This document shows, one piece after another, positions 1 to 15,700 of a stretch of DNA of 25,263 nucleotides; position 1 is the stretch's first letter, and every line of letters starts with the position of its first letter. This DNA comes from Pelargonium cotyledonis (taxonomy: Eukaryota > Streptophyta > Magnoliopsida > Geraniales > Geraniaceae), in assembly GCA_036897625.1 (NCBI GenBank), contig JAYMTA010000683.1, forward strand, positions 1 to 25,263. Direction: 5' to 3'. Under the pieces are notes generated by a model that worked only from the letters and a program-made list of their open reading frames with translations, was not told where the DNA came from and did not search any database. The position numbers and the translations under genes were made by a program.

Positions 1-862
1 GGTGACTTACTAGATAGCTATAGTATCACTATAATTGAATTAGTAGCATTATTGCTTTTGTCAAGATATTATTGTTCGTAGGAGGGAAATAGGAGGAAAA
101 AGTAAATGTCTTTGCTATGAAGTATGGCCTTTAGAATCCGAGGCTGAGAACACTACAAGCACCCACTTAAATCCTATATGTGTAGGCCCTTCAATCACAG
201 AGACCATAAGCCAATAAGAAGACCAAAACATTCTGGCTCATCCTTGCACATTTGTTCGTAAACTCAAGTTTCTATTCCTCTGTCCATCATTCCCTCACAT
301 GGTGTGGTGTAGAGGTGAAGCTGCCTTTCAATAGTGTCTACTAACAAGGACAAAACATCAATTACATCAACTAACGTGACTTAAATATCTCCATGTCTCA
401 TTTTTGCATTTATACAGAAGGTGGGCATTAAACAACCAAACTATCCTTCAACTTGGAAAGTCAAATTTGTTGTTTATAGCGATAGATAGAATATAGTCGA
501 TATCTTATTTAATTGCTTTCGTCTATAGCCTATTATTTTCTTTACTTATTAGCAACAAAACAAAATGCGTATATTTCATATGGGCTAGGCTGAGGTGGCC
601 TGGCCCCATTGCACATGATGTACATAAAAAATCAGCTACAATAACATTAATATATATATATATATAGTGAATTCATTCAGCAAGTGTGTCAGGACACATG
701 ACCTTTGAACTCTTTGAAAAATATACATTTTCACAAATTATAGACTTCTGGCATGCTTTGGTGAGGACAGTGTAAAAATAGCAAAAAGTAGTTCCATTTA
801 AGTGTAAAAGAGAAAAGGCAGTTTTGGTATTTATTGTTTGCCATCACTATATGTTTGTGCAG
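1..862. other. Non-coding stretch upstream of the first AVT1 exon
   Basis: No convincing coding exon was seen on either strand. The AT-rich sequence ends in a good acceptor at 861-862 (ending tttgtgcag), so the 3' part is an intron of the AVT1-like gene. A short (TA)n microsatellite lies around 650-666. The exon coding for the hydrophilic N-terminus of the transporter is expected further upstream, outside the window. Confidence 0.6.
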
Positions 863-3800
863 GTATTAATGTACTATGTGGAGTTGGAATCCTTTCGACT
901 CCATTTGCTGCCAAAGAAGGAGGATGGTATGGGCTAGCAATCCTCTTTACATATGCCATTCTTTCTTTCTACACTGGTATACTCTTGCGGCAGTGCTTGG
1001 ATAGTGCACCCGGGCTAGAGACTTATCCAGACATTGGGCAAGCTGCATTTGGTACAGTGGGTCGAGTTGTCATATCGGTATGAATGCTATTTTCTCCTTG
1101 AGAGCCTAATAGGCATGGGAGCAAATTGGTTTAATTGCCTGCATACTTGAAAAAAAGAAAGTAGAAAGACTTGAAATTATAAAATTACATTTCACCATTG
1201 GTACTCTTTTGAAACAAACACAAAAATAATGGCTGCTTCAGTATTATATATACAAAGAAGATGAAATTATTTTGAATTTACTACTTAAGTGTCCCCAACT
1301 CATCATTATAACCTTTACAAGTCATTAACTTCTTTCTTCACAAGATATTTGGATTTCATTTATTTATTTATTTTGCTTATGTAAATTTTACCCTAGCTAG
1401 TCTACTGATTTGTTTTTTTCTTTTCCATTTTGTGATTGCAGATAATATTGTATGTGGAACTATATGTAAGTACAGCTAGCTTTACTTGGCATTCTATATT
1501 GTTGGTTTACATGTATAGATGTCTAAGAACAAGCAAGATGATATTAGAAAGAACAAAATAAATTTCTGGGCCCACCACTATATTCTTGGGGTCCATAGTT
1601 TATATTAGTTGGCTGGGTTGAGCACCGATTGCATCCTACTTGTTCAAAGTGATGCAACTTGACCACTAAAAAACAAAAACAAAAAATATATATCAATAAA
1701 CCTAGAGTTATTCACTGGCAAATTGTTGAATGTACCAGTGGTTTCTTCTTGCTGTGAGTCTGTGGACCGATGATGCGATTTGCGGACCTGCTTTAGCGGT
1801 CTGCTTATAATTTATTTTTTCAGTCAGAAGTATCCAAACCCACCTAATATTATTATTTATTTATTTTGGTTTTGCAACCAGACTACTCCTTTGTAAATCT
1901 CTATCCATATATTAAAATGTGATCAACAGGAGGTTTGTGGTATTCACTCAATAAGTTAATTAACTTGAACTTTATGAAAACTTTATCGACTGGGAATATG
2001 CATTGCAAACAAACACAAGAAAATACAGCTACTATTTGCACACAACAGAAGAAAAAAAAAAATCATTATTCATTGTCTTTCTCCATATTTTGACCCGATA
2101 AATGCCCTTGAGGGTGGAAGTTTAATAAATGCGTACTCTTCATATATTTGTAGTTATTAACCATTAAATATTATTGCATCGATCATCTTAATATGCTTTA
2201 ATAAACAACTGTTATGGACTCATGTTAGGCACTAATTGGTTTTACGTAATATACAGTGATAATTTCAAATTTGAAGTATAGGGGCTAACCTACCCCCTTC
2301 TGAGGATAACTTATTCTGGAAATAGCAAAGCTTCTTCACATATTTTGTATTTATTTTATCATCAGGTTTTGATCTAGTTGTTGATTACTTCCAATTATGA
2401 TCTGATTTTGTCAACGTTAATTCTTTGCATATTATATCGACTTATGCTCCACTGAGTTGCCTTTAATTTCACATCTTTTACCCATGCAGGCTTGCTGTGT
2501 TGAGTATATAATATTGGAGGGTGATAACTTATCAACATTATTCCCAAATGCTACTTTAAGTTTGGGAGTGTTGGAGTTAAATTCACACCATTTGTTTGCG
2601 GTGATTGCCACCCTTGCTGTTCTTCCTACTGTCTGGCTCCGGGACCTCACCGTTCTAAGTTATATATCTGGTAAGTACACTAATTCATTACCAATTCACC
2701 ATGCCTTCTCGATTTTGAACTTGAGAAAAATATTAGTATATTCAACCGTGTTTCTACTTGGTCGTGTGTCTCTTCAACTTGCACCTTTGTGTGACTTGTT
2801 CTTTTTGTGAATAATGTGCATTGCAATATGGACTGCACTATTCAATGCACTTTCTTCTTGTTTTGAGGAGTTCTTAGTTTGCAACTGTGTTTTCAGCTGG
2901 TGGGGTTATTGCCTCAATTGCGGTGGTCGTTTGCTTGTTTTGGGAAGGTCTGGTGGATGACATTGGTCATCATAGCAAAGGAACACCTCTAAACCTTGGT
3001 ACTCTTCCTGTTGCCATTGGTCTCTATGGTTACTGCTACTCAGGCCATGCTGTTTTCCCAAACATATATACTTCAATGGCAAAAAGAAGCCAATTCCCAG
3101 CTGTCCTCTTAACTTGGTAACTTTATCTCTTTATTCATATTCTCTTTTGTTTATCAGCTGATTGACTTGTGATTTTGCATGTTTTCGCTCTCCTCACCTT
3201 TAACTTATAGTCCTGTGAGTTGATTAGAGCAAATCCCTCTAGGAATGTTGAAGTAGTCTAGTGGCAACCTTGTCTGTTTTGTCTTATACTTCAATAAATG
3301 GAGGGGACCAGACAGCAATTCATTCTTTTTCATGAATTGAAGGATCACACATTTACAATTATTGGAACTCTCGTCTGTCCAAATGTGCTTCTAATTGTAC
3401 TGGACAGCAATTCATTCCTTTTCATGAATTGTAGGATCACATATTTACAATTATTGTAATTCCCATATGTCTGAATGTGCTTCTAATTGTACTCGACTGG
3501 ATTAATACTGCAGTTTTTTTATCTGTACTGTGATGTATGCTGGAGTTGCTGTGATGGGATATACCATGTTTGGAGAATCAACACAGTCCCAGTTCACTCT
3601 TAACTTGCCCCAAAATTTGGTCGCCTCCAAAATTGCTGTCTGGACTACGGTATGCCCATTACTTCATTTTCAATTCCATATAATGAATCTTTATTATCCA
3701 CATGGTGGGTCTGCTTAGCGTATAAATTCTTTTAAGAAAAAAATTACATGGTCATGATGTTCCCAGGAGAAACCCTGCTTAAGTTGACCTTCTGCTGGTA

Positions 3801-5022
3801 GCTTGGCATGATTCTTGTTGGCTCATCATGATCCGGCACATAAGTTTTTAGTTTAACTTCTATAGTTTTGAGATCAGCTTAAATAGCCATTTTATCGAAG
3901 TGAATAAGTAAACAGTTTTCAATTAACTAGGGTAATATGTGGATTTATTTGTGTAGTGTGAATTTATACCTTATAATTGATCTGAAAACTTTTGCTTATG
4001 ATGTACTTTTGTTTGATATCTTGCAGGTGGTTAATCCTTTTACAAAATATCCTTTTTAAGTAAACTAGACTGGTTGATGATAAAAAGAAAAAGGTTTTCT
4101 GGAAAATATAGTAGCAACGGGCAATAACTTTTCAATAGCACCTTTTGGAATAAAACTAGCTGGTTAATTTCCTTTCCCATACAATCAGAGAACATTTATT
4201 TGCATAAACCTATTCTCTTGTTCTATCCTTTTCGCGAGAGATTTCTCCTTAACTATGTACACGTATGCATTGACCTTGTCTCCGGTTGCAATGAGTCTGG
4301 AGGAGTTGATACCCGCAAATCATACCAAGTCTCATGTGTATGCGATTTTAGTCAGAACTGGACTGGTGATCTCCACCTTGCTCGTGGGTCTCTCTATACC
4401 TTTCTTCGGTATGTTTCTCTTCACCATCATATTTTGACACGTTAAATTCTTTTTCATCTATTTGCAGAAAAGCCTGTAAAGAGTACACCAAAAAGCAAAT
4501 TGAATCATGCTAACTCTAGAGTATGTTGTGTGACATCCTCAAATTCTTTTTTCTGTTAAATATATTGCAGGTCTTGTTATGTCATTGATTGGATCTTTAC
4601 TCACAATGCTTGTCGTAAGTTTTCTTCAATCATTTTAATCAATTAACCCAACTGTATAGTTGTATATCTACTGCATCTTTTATTGTTAAACTTGTGATAC
4701 TAACATATATGACTTCATTCCAATAACAGACATTGATACTTCCTTGTGCTTGTTTCCTGAACATTGTAAGGACAAAAATAACCCACTTTCAGGTATGGCC
4801 ATTACATTTCTCGTAGTGTTGATTTGTGTTTCGGATATTCATCATGTAAATCATATATATAAATAATGCCAATATTATTATTACTATTATTATTATTCAT
4901 TTGTTTATTTACTTGATTTGTAGGGTGCGGCTTGTATCATAATTATCATAGTAGGTGTAATATCATCGGCATTTGGAACCTATAACGCAATGGCGAAAAT
5001 CATAGAAAATTTGTTGAGCTGA
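863..5022 (+). CDS. AVT1: AVT1-type vacuolar amino acid transporter, 5'-partial
   Basis: Member of the amino acid/auxin permease (AAAP) superfamily. Related AVT1 proteins move neutral amino acids across the tonoplast using the proton gradient; the function here is inferred from similarity. Exons: 863-1077, 1442-1465, 2490-2670, 2897-3116, 3514-3649, 4027-4046, 4263-4408, 4571-4614, 4730-4792, 4924-5022, giving 381 residues plus a split first codon. Family-typical motifs are GINVLCGVGILSTPFA, LETYPDIGQAAFG, CCVEYIILEGDNLS, MGYTMFGESTQSQ and ALTLSPVAMSLEE. About eleven hydrophobic segments are visible, which matches the whole family membrane core, so only the hydrophilic N-terminal tail is missing beyond the window edge. 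All junctions keep frame. Two exons are tiny (24 and 20 nt), and the intron after 4046 is AT-AC. The closest subgroup is probably AVT1C-like, but I cannot fix the paralogue. Confidence 0.93.
3311..3494 (+). repeat. Two-copy tandem duplication of about 92 bp in an AVT1 intron
   Basis: Copy 1 is 3311-3402 and copy 2 is 3403-3494, with about 11 differences. Each copy starts gacagcaattcatt and ends cttctaattgtact. Each contains the inverted repeat CAATTCAT / ATGAATTG (3316-3323 with 3332-3339 in copy 1). The second copy ends about 20 nt before the intron acceptor at 3512-3513. Confidence 0.9.
4047..4262 (+). other. AT-AC U12-type (minor spliceosome) intron
   Basis: No GT-AG solution joins the exon ending ..NPFTK to the exon starting ..YALTLSP: the upstream frame meets a stop just past the exon, and there is no AG at the right place. 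The donor ATATCCTTTTT at 4047-4057, a branch site TCCTTAAC at 4246-4253 and an intron ending in AC at 4261-4262 fit the U12 AT-AC consensus. The branch adenosine (4252) lies 10 nt from the 3' end, in the usual U12 range. The join gives AA+G (Lys) and restores NPFTKYALTLSP, as in AVT1 proteins. The intron is 216 nt and splits a codon after its second base. Confidence 0.9.
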
Positions 5023-5833
5023 TGTTTGGGGGAGAGTTTCTTCATAAGTCTGATCGTGTAGACAAGATTTTGATCCATTTTGTTCTTCCATTTCCATTTC
5101 TGGTCTTCTCATATATTGTATTTCCAAACTGCTGTTATGTTTAGTTTTACATAATATTCAAAATGATCCCGAATTTTAAGAAAGAAGCCATTTGTCTCTG
5201 TATTTTAAAAGAAATGATCCTTCAACTTTGATTTTCAGGTAGAATTTGTCTGTCATAGACAGTTTTGCTGAAATTTTAGGAGTAATAACACTTATATGTT
5301 GTTTTATTATAGGTTAAAACCACATAATCACTTTGTATTAAAAAAAATTGGCACTTAACTTTTTATTTTTATTTTTATTTTTAATATTTATTTATACATG
5401 TAGCATATATTAAAACCTCAACCCAGAAATGGCGTCTTTCCAAATTAGCTCTTAACTACTTCGTTTTATGCAACAATATTGATTATTAGGTAAAACTAAT
5501 TGAAATTTATTCTCTCATCACATATGCACAAGACCTATGTTTTTTTAAATACCTAAATCACCCTCAACGAAATGGTTGGAATGTCATCCGACGCACACTC
5601 AGAACAATCTAGACATCCTCGCTACAAAAATTGAATTCTCTAAAACTCAAATTCGATGTTTTAAATTAAGATGAAACAATCTCTTATTAGTTGGTACACG
5701 CGTTGGTTGACATTATACTACTGGCTCAGTGTACCTTAGTAAGTTAGTAACTACAAATTTGGGAACATGTCAATCCAACAGTTGAAACAGCCTAATGAAA
5801 TACCGTTGATCTGGTGGACATCTGATGGACTTG
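5023..5833. other. 3' UTR of AVT1 gene and intergenic spacer
   Basis: The stretch holds the 3' UTR of the transporter, with likely cleavage somewhere within about 5100-5200, followed by AT-rich spacer and the promoter of the thioredoxin gene. No coding potential or recognisable repeat is seen. A CGCG-type hexamer (ACGCGT, 5699-5704), which resembles CAMTA-factor sites, is present, but a single copy is weak evidence. Confidence 0.5.
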
Positions 5834-5841
5834 TATTTAAA
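5834..5841 (+). promoter_or_regulatory. Candidate TATA box of the thioredoxin gene
   Basis: TATTTAAA lies about 190 nt upstream of the start codon. It would place transcription start near 5865-5875, just before a pyrimidine-rich leader. An upstream ATG at 5865-5867 opens a 33-codon frame ending at 5966. It would be in the mRNA only if transcription starts at or before it. Confidence 0.4.
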
Positions 5842-6031
5842 ATCAAAGGCACCAAACGGCTAAAATGCGCCGTGCGTGCACTCGCCTACCTCTCTCCTTC
5901 CTAGACACCGTCAAGAAGTCAACGCTCTCTTCTGTACAGTGCTCAAAGCTTCCGCAGGGTTCATAGCAAGCTTTTCTTCGCAGACACAACTCGAATCTGA
6001 ATTTGTCTATTTTTCATATTTCGTTTTGGAC

Positions 6032-9781
<3,750 letters not shown>

Positions 9782-11365
9782 TTCATAGTACAACATTAAT
9801 TTTTTTAGCATTTTTTTTGACATACCATTCAACGCTCAACAGTTCCATTTACATGAGAAACAAATCTGTAATTATTCTCATAGAATTTGAAATGCTAAAT
9901 GTAGCCGAAAATTGGCAATTTGTAATATCTTGGAGAAAAGTGTATTGAAGAAAGATTTTGGGGGGTTATTTATGTGTTCTTTTACTGCAGAATTGTTGCC
10001 ATTTTTCTTTATGTATGAGCAATAGTACTGTTACATTGGAAGACTCTTAACCATGATTTATTGACTAGGATTCTCAGCAAATTCAGGCAACCTGATGTCC
10101 GAGAAACTTATTTTGCAGGGTCAGTAGGAAATATACCCTCAGTTGACAGTAAAGCCAGGCGCCAAAAATTCAATCCGACCAACTTTCGATCAAATGTATC
10201 TGGTAAAATTTTTGACAGGATTGGAGAGGGCAAGTGAACATGAATTAACACATTCTATGTCAAAACAGTTAATTTGACCGGTATCCCGAAAAGCAAAGAA
10301 TATTTAGGTCTCCGAACCCGAAATTGCTTAATATACTTGACCGGGATATGCAAGTGCAATTTGTCAACTATGATCTACAACTATGGAGTTGGCAGGGAGT
10401 TCAGAGCGTCGTCATTGGGTGAGATTCTTGGTGCTGGAGCACTAAATTGGATATTAAATTAGGTATCCAACCAAAATTTGGATATCATTAATGCCCTTTA
10501 ACCCATTTCAAAATTTGGTTTACAATCAAAAGACACTCCAATTGACTCCAAACAGAGCGACACAGAATCGGTGGCTGGCTCCGGAAGAGACTTGGATACT
10601 AATTTATTTTAATATATTAGAGGTTTAACTTTTTTTTAACATAAAAGAAATTAATATTTTATTAATTTAAATTGGACGATAACAAGGATAAGTCTGACAA
10701 ATAAATCGAAAACCTAACTAACTCGTGGGTCATTCGGTTCGCAGATCAACCCAAAAATAAGAATTTGACATGAGGTACAATGGCTAAAATATCAAGAATA
10801 ATCAAACTAAAGGCACTAAATTTCTTCTCATCAGCCTGAGTAATCAAGTTGAAGGCACTGAAATCTTCCCTTTCAACCTGAGAAGCACAAACAACTGACA
10901 ATAATTGCACTTGAAGTTTTACTCGACCATGTGGAGTGCTTTGCCAACCGCGCTCTTGTTGCCATCATGTCTGTCATCTTATCCAACAACAAACTCGAAA
11001 GTTGATCCGATGACTATGACCAAATCACCACCTTCTAAGCCATCTTCTCCTTCTCTGCAACCACCTCTTGTTGTCCTGCGTGCACACCAACCAGAAAAGC
11101 TACTGCGAATTTAAGCCGCCACTAAACAAATAAATCCTAACAAAACATAAACTTACTATCAAAGTAAAAGCTCGCTATCTAAACGAGAAATACTACAATT
11201 TGTTATATTTAAAGTCAAGAGACTGTCACTGCTCTGAAATCGAGAGCAGTCGCAGCCGAACAAAAACACTAATTAACTCTCAAAACGGTAGAAAGAGACA
11301 ACAGAGGTTTAACATTTCATTTTACGTCATTGTATTTTTTTAATTTTTCACATTTTTAATATAAA
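9782..11365. other. Thioredoxin 3' UTR and intergenic region, probably decayed transposon sequence
   Basis: There is no convincing host gene. About 10100-10600 and 10730-11310 have more mixed base composition than the AT-rich spacer around them. The second part contains an imperfect repeated unit (around 10805-10830 and 10845-10870, both with ..atcaa..aggcact..aaat) and a perfect hairpin ACTGCTCT / AGAGCAGT (11228-11235 with 11243-11250). Short open frames here (10274-10462 and 10905-11114) show no recognised domain. I could not assign a family. Confidence 0.35.
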
Positions 11366-11612
11366 TCTATACATACTATAAAAAGTAAGAAAGAAAAAAT
11401 ACTTATAAAACATATTAGAGCGCCACATCATCAACTTTTTAATTTTGATATAAATTTTTACGTAATTATAAAATTAATCCTAACGTGCAATAAGGTAAGT
11501 TGGGTAAAAAAAATTGAAGTTATAATAAAAAAATTTAGATTTTAAAATTTAAATATTTAACATTAGTACAATTATTTTGATTTATTATACAAAATAATAA
11601 ATTATAAACTAG
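11366..11612 (+). mobile_element. Small non-autonomous Helitron-like candidate
   Basis: The 5' end TCTATACATACTATAAAA fits the Helitron TC start and resembles plant non-autonomous Helitrons, and gcgccacatcatca follows shortly. The 3' end has a short hairpin TTATTA / TAATAA (11582-11587 with 11595-11600), eight bases, then CTAG at 11609-11612. The flanking bases are A (11365) and T (11613), as expected for insertion between A and T. The hairpin is AT-rich rather than GC-rich, which lowers confidence in a very AT-rich stretch. Confidence 0.4.
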
Positions 11613-12758
11613 TTTGAATAATGTCAAAACTAAAATATTGTATAATGAGTTACTATTTATTTATTCAACTTTTGTATAGTATAGTACTACGTATGATGAT
11701 GATAAGTTTTTAGTTTTTCAAAAATTTGCTTTTGTCTCCCAATTACCCAAATCCATATGACATAGAAACACACGCACCAATAATAAGAAAAAATAAAACT
11801 ATAGAAACACACACCCATGCAAGTAACCACTAACTACCCATCACCACCGTCCATCCTCCATCCAACGGCTCACAGCCATCTCCTCCTTCTGTCCCCACCA
11901 AACCAAAACACATCCCCTTCTCCTCCTTCTCTGAATTATTTTTTATTTTAATTTTTTTATTATTCTCAATTCTTTCTCCGACGAAAGCGACCGTTTCTTG
12001 TTGACAACAATCTCAGGGCTCACGCGATCTCTCTGTAATTTTCTTTCTCATCACAACACCTTCTTCTTCCTCTTCTCATTGCTTTTTTTTTTTCATAATT
12101 TTTTTTTGCTGTATATATTTTGTCTCACCTTGGTTCGTAACGGCGTCGTTTCGCTCCTCCTCTATCTCTGTGTTATCTGCGCGCAATTTTTCCATACGAA
12201 CGTTTAATTTTGTATATTTATGCATGTTTGAAAGTTTATAGGTATGGTTTCGGATTTTTGTTTGTTTTCCTGTCGATTTTTATCTGAGGTGTGTGATTTT
12301 TGTTTGCTTCATTGGATTGCAGGTTTTGCAGGATAGGATAGTGCAATTTGGGCGTAACTGATGCTGAGATTTGCGTAAAGGTGTGTGATTTTTTGGTTTT
12401 GGTAAACTTTGGGTTTTTGAAATTGAATTTTGGTGAGTTCTGTTTCTGTGCTGAGATGAGGGCTCTATGTAATAATGTATTTAAGATTAGTGAACACGGA
12501 GACATGTTGTATACACTTGACTCTATAACTGTTTGGCTTGATGTAAGTCCACTTTAGAATGGTTGGTGACATTTAAAACTATTCCATGATTGAAAATTAT
12601 TTCCTTTTTGTGATTTGTATCTGCATTCAGGCAGAGGGTTTGGGTTTTTTGTTTTTATCCCTTGGAAATTTGTGGTTTGGTTTTTGCAGTTTTGTTGATT
12701 ATCCTGTGCTATTTGTTAATTTTCTTTTAAAAAGCAAATCGTCTTAGGGTTTTGAAAG
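11613..12758 (+). promoter_or_regulatory. Promoter and 5' leader region of the Pumilio gene
   Basis: AT-rich spacer gives way at about 11820 to C-rich and CT-rich sequence, then T-rich leader from about 11940. Transcription probably starts in roughly 11880-12000; no clear TATA box was found. Candidate leader introns are 12242-12322 (donor gtatgg, acceptor ttgcag) and, less surely, 12381-12689. The leader also contains TGTATATA at 12110-12117 and several upstream ATGs, so a leader intron or leaky scanning is likely. Confidence 0.4.
12110..12117 (+). promoter_or_regulatory. Candidate Pumilio response element in Pumilio leader
   Basis: TGTATATA matches UGUANAUA exactly. It would act only if it lies within the mature 5' UTR. 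A near match TGTATATT is at 12211-12218. Chance occurrence is quite possible in T/A-rich DNA. Confidence 0.3.
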
Positions 12759-15700
12759 ATGGTCACTGGGAGTTACAAAGACATGCTTCCGACCCTAAGG
12801 AATGGTCCGAGAGGATCAAATGGGAATTTAGAGGATAGTTTGCAGAGTGAGCTTGAATTGATGCTGCAGCAGCAGGGGAACCAGCAAATTATTGACCGGG
12901 AAAGGGAGAGGGAGAGGGATCTGAATATTTATAGGAGTGGCAGTGCTCCACCCACTGTTGAAGGATCACTGAGTGCTGTCGACAGTCTTTTCAGGAACTC
13001 TGGTTTTAGAGAGGTTAACAATTCAGGTGGTACAGTTTCCAATGGTGTTTTGTCCGAAGAAGAGATACGTTCTCACCCTGCATACTTGACGTATTATTAT
13101 TCGCATGAGAATATCAATCCAAGACTACCTCCACCCTTATTGTCAAAGGAGGACTGGCGGGTAGCACAGAGGTTTCAGGCTGGTGGGTCATATGGGGGTA
13201 TTGGGGACTGGAAGAAGAAGAAGGCAGTGGTAGATAATGGAGACAGTTCGTCATTATTCTCAATGCAGCCTGGATTTTCTGTTCAAAAGGCGGAGGACGA
13301 GTTGATGGAATTGAGGAAAGCAAGTGGAAGGAATATCTCACGACAAACGTCAGCGGAATGGCCTGAGAAAAGCTCAGGTGTGATGGGATATTCAGGTGCT
13401 GGGCTTGGCACAAGGAGGAAGAGTTTTGCCGACATTCTTCAGGTAATTGATGTAGCTCAGAAGTGTCATGTATTCTATGCTTTGTTAGTACTTTGTTGTG
13501 AACCTTCAGTTTCTGTATTGCTTATTGTAGTTTCTTCTCTTATATGGACAATCTTTTTCATTGGTCAATGAAATTATTTGTGTTGTAGGAAGGCCTTGAG
13601 CGACCTGCTTCCTCCGTATCAGGTTCTCTGTCACGCCCAGCAAGCCGTAATGCTTTTGGCGATATTGTGGGTAAAACAGGCATATCTGATTCCCATCCTC
13701 CAGCAGGATTGTGTAATGGTGCAGAATCAATAGAGGCCTTAAATTCTGGAGCAACCCCACCTCGCATGGTTAGAGTTCAGAGCCATGGTACATCAGTTTC
13801 TAATTGTTTCTCATCTGGTATAGGTTCATCCCTGTCCAGGAGTACAACTCCTGAAGCACAGCTAGTTGGGAGATCTGCTGGTTATGGTCTTCCTCCTGTG
13901 GGTAGCAGGGTTAGCCCAGTTGAGAAGAAGAGCACTGTTGGACCAAATATCCAAAATGGTCACTCTTCTGGAATGTCTGAGCTTGATATTGCAGCTTCTT
14001 TATCAGGCTTAAGACTGTCGAATGCTAGACAAGTGGATGGAGATAGCCATGTACAATCACAGCTTCAACTAGATTTTGATCATCAGGCTGATTTTCTATT
14101 CAATATGCCCAATGGTCATAACCAGAGTTTGCAGCAGCAACTCATTGACAAGGCCAATGCCGAAAAGCTTTCTGCTCCTACCAATTACATGGAACTAACT
14201 AGGAAAAATGGGATTGTAACTGATGTGAATGCTTCTAAAATAAGTTTAAATGGTCAAGTTAATTTCCCCAGAAGAACAACTTCTTCTGCAAGTCTTTACC
14301 CAAAAGGGAATTCTTCAGGGTTCGGAAGTTTGGAAGGATCTAATGTTAATTATCAAGATGCAAATATTCCCAGTATGGATTTTACTGGTCAATTTCGTGG
14401 TGGCTATCCTGTGAATCCGAAGCTGAATTTAATGGTTGAGAATCATCTTGTTGGGGGTAAGTTCTGTTCAGTTGAAGCTTTTTTCTCCAACCTTTATTTC
14501 CTTCAGCAGCATTGAATTTGGTAGATTAGTTCATGTCATAATCTTGTTTTTTTCTTAGGTTTAGGTTTGACAGGTGGCAATGATCGACAGAGTCTAAATA
14601 GAATGGGAAATCAAGTTGGGCATAACCTGCATTCTCCGATTATGGACCCACGATATGTTCAGCAGTTATTGAGGAGATCAGATTTTGCAACACATGCTGC
14701 TGCTGGTGCAAATGATGCCTCTCAGGTTAGGGACTACTTTGGTGCTTCACATGGAGATTTGGAAGGATTACAAAGAGCATACCTGGAGGCATTGCTTGCC
14801 CAACAAAAGCAACAGTATGAATTACCAAATTTAGCTAAACCTGGTGGTATGAATCATGGATACTATGGGAATCAATCATATGGTCTTGGCATGCCATATC
14901 CTGGAGCTCCACTCTCAAGTTCTGTATACCCTTCTGTTGGGTCTGGAAATCCAATGTTTCAGAATGACCGAATGAATCGGTTTACCTCTATGATGAGAAA
15001 TTCAATTCCAGGACCTACTGGGCCATGGCACTCAGGTATTGGCACTAATATGGAGGGAAGATTTTCTTCATCCTTGTTAGATGAGTTCAAGAACAACAAG
15101 ACCAGGACTTTTGAGCTATCAGATATTGTAGATCATGTAGTTGAGTTCAGGTGTGCCTGTAATGCTTTGTTTTAATAAAATAATAATAATCATCATCCAA
15201 CTGTAGCTAGAATATTGAATTAGAATATGTTGCTTTGTGATGCAGTACGGATCAGTATGGCAGTCGGTTTATTCAGCAGAAACTAGAAACTGCCACAGCT
15301 GAAGAAAAGACCAGGATATTTCCTGAGATCATGCCTCATGCTCGCACCTTGATGACCGATGTTTTTGGGAATTATGTCATACAGAAAGTATTTATCTCTT
15401 TGTGCATACTATTTAACCGTCTTGTTAAAAAAAAAAACTGAAATTACTAATTAAATTGATGTGCTTGACTTTGTAGTTTTTTGAACATGGTTTGGAGGGT
15501 CAAAGAAAGGAGTTAGCTAATCAACTCACTGGTCATGTCTTGCCTCTTAGTCTTCAAATGTATGGTTGCAGAGTGATCCAGAAGGTACTTCCGTAAGATC
15601 TTTTTGTTATGCCCTTGGTTTTGAGGTTTTTATTTAAATCTTCAGTCTTTTTATGGTTAGTTCGCATACTTCTACTACAGGGGATCTTCTTTTGTGTAGA

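Noticed and set aside
4870-4896. ATT/TTA trinucleotide run in an AVT1 intron, considered as a regulatory element
   Set aside because: It is an ordinary microsatellite with no other support.
12236-12505. Minus-strand frame of 89 codons in the Pumilio leader
   Set aside because: It is low-complexity (Lys/Asn-rich), antisense to the T-rich leader, with no family resemblance.
13114-13413. Antisense frames over Pumilio exons 1 and 2
   Set aside because: They are shadows of strong plus-strand coding sequence.
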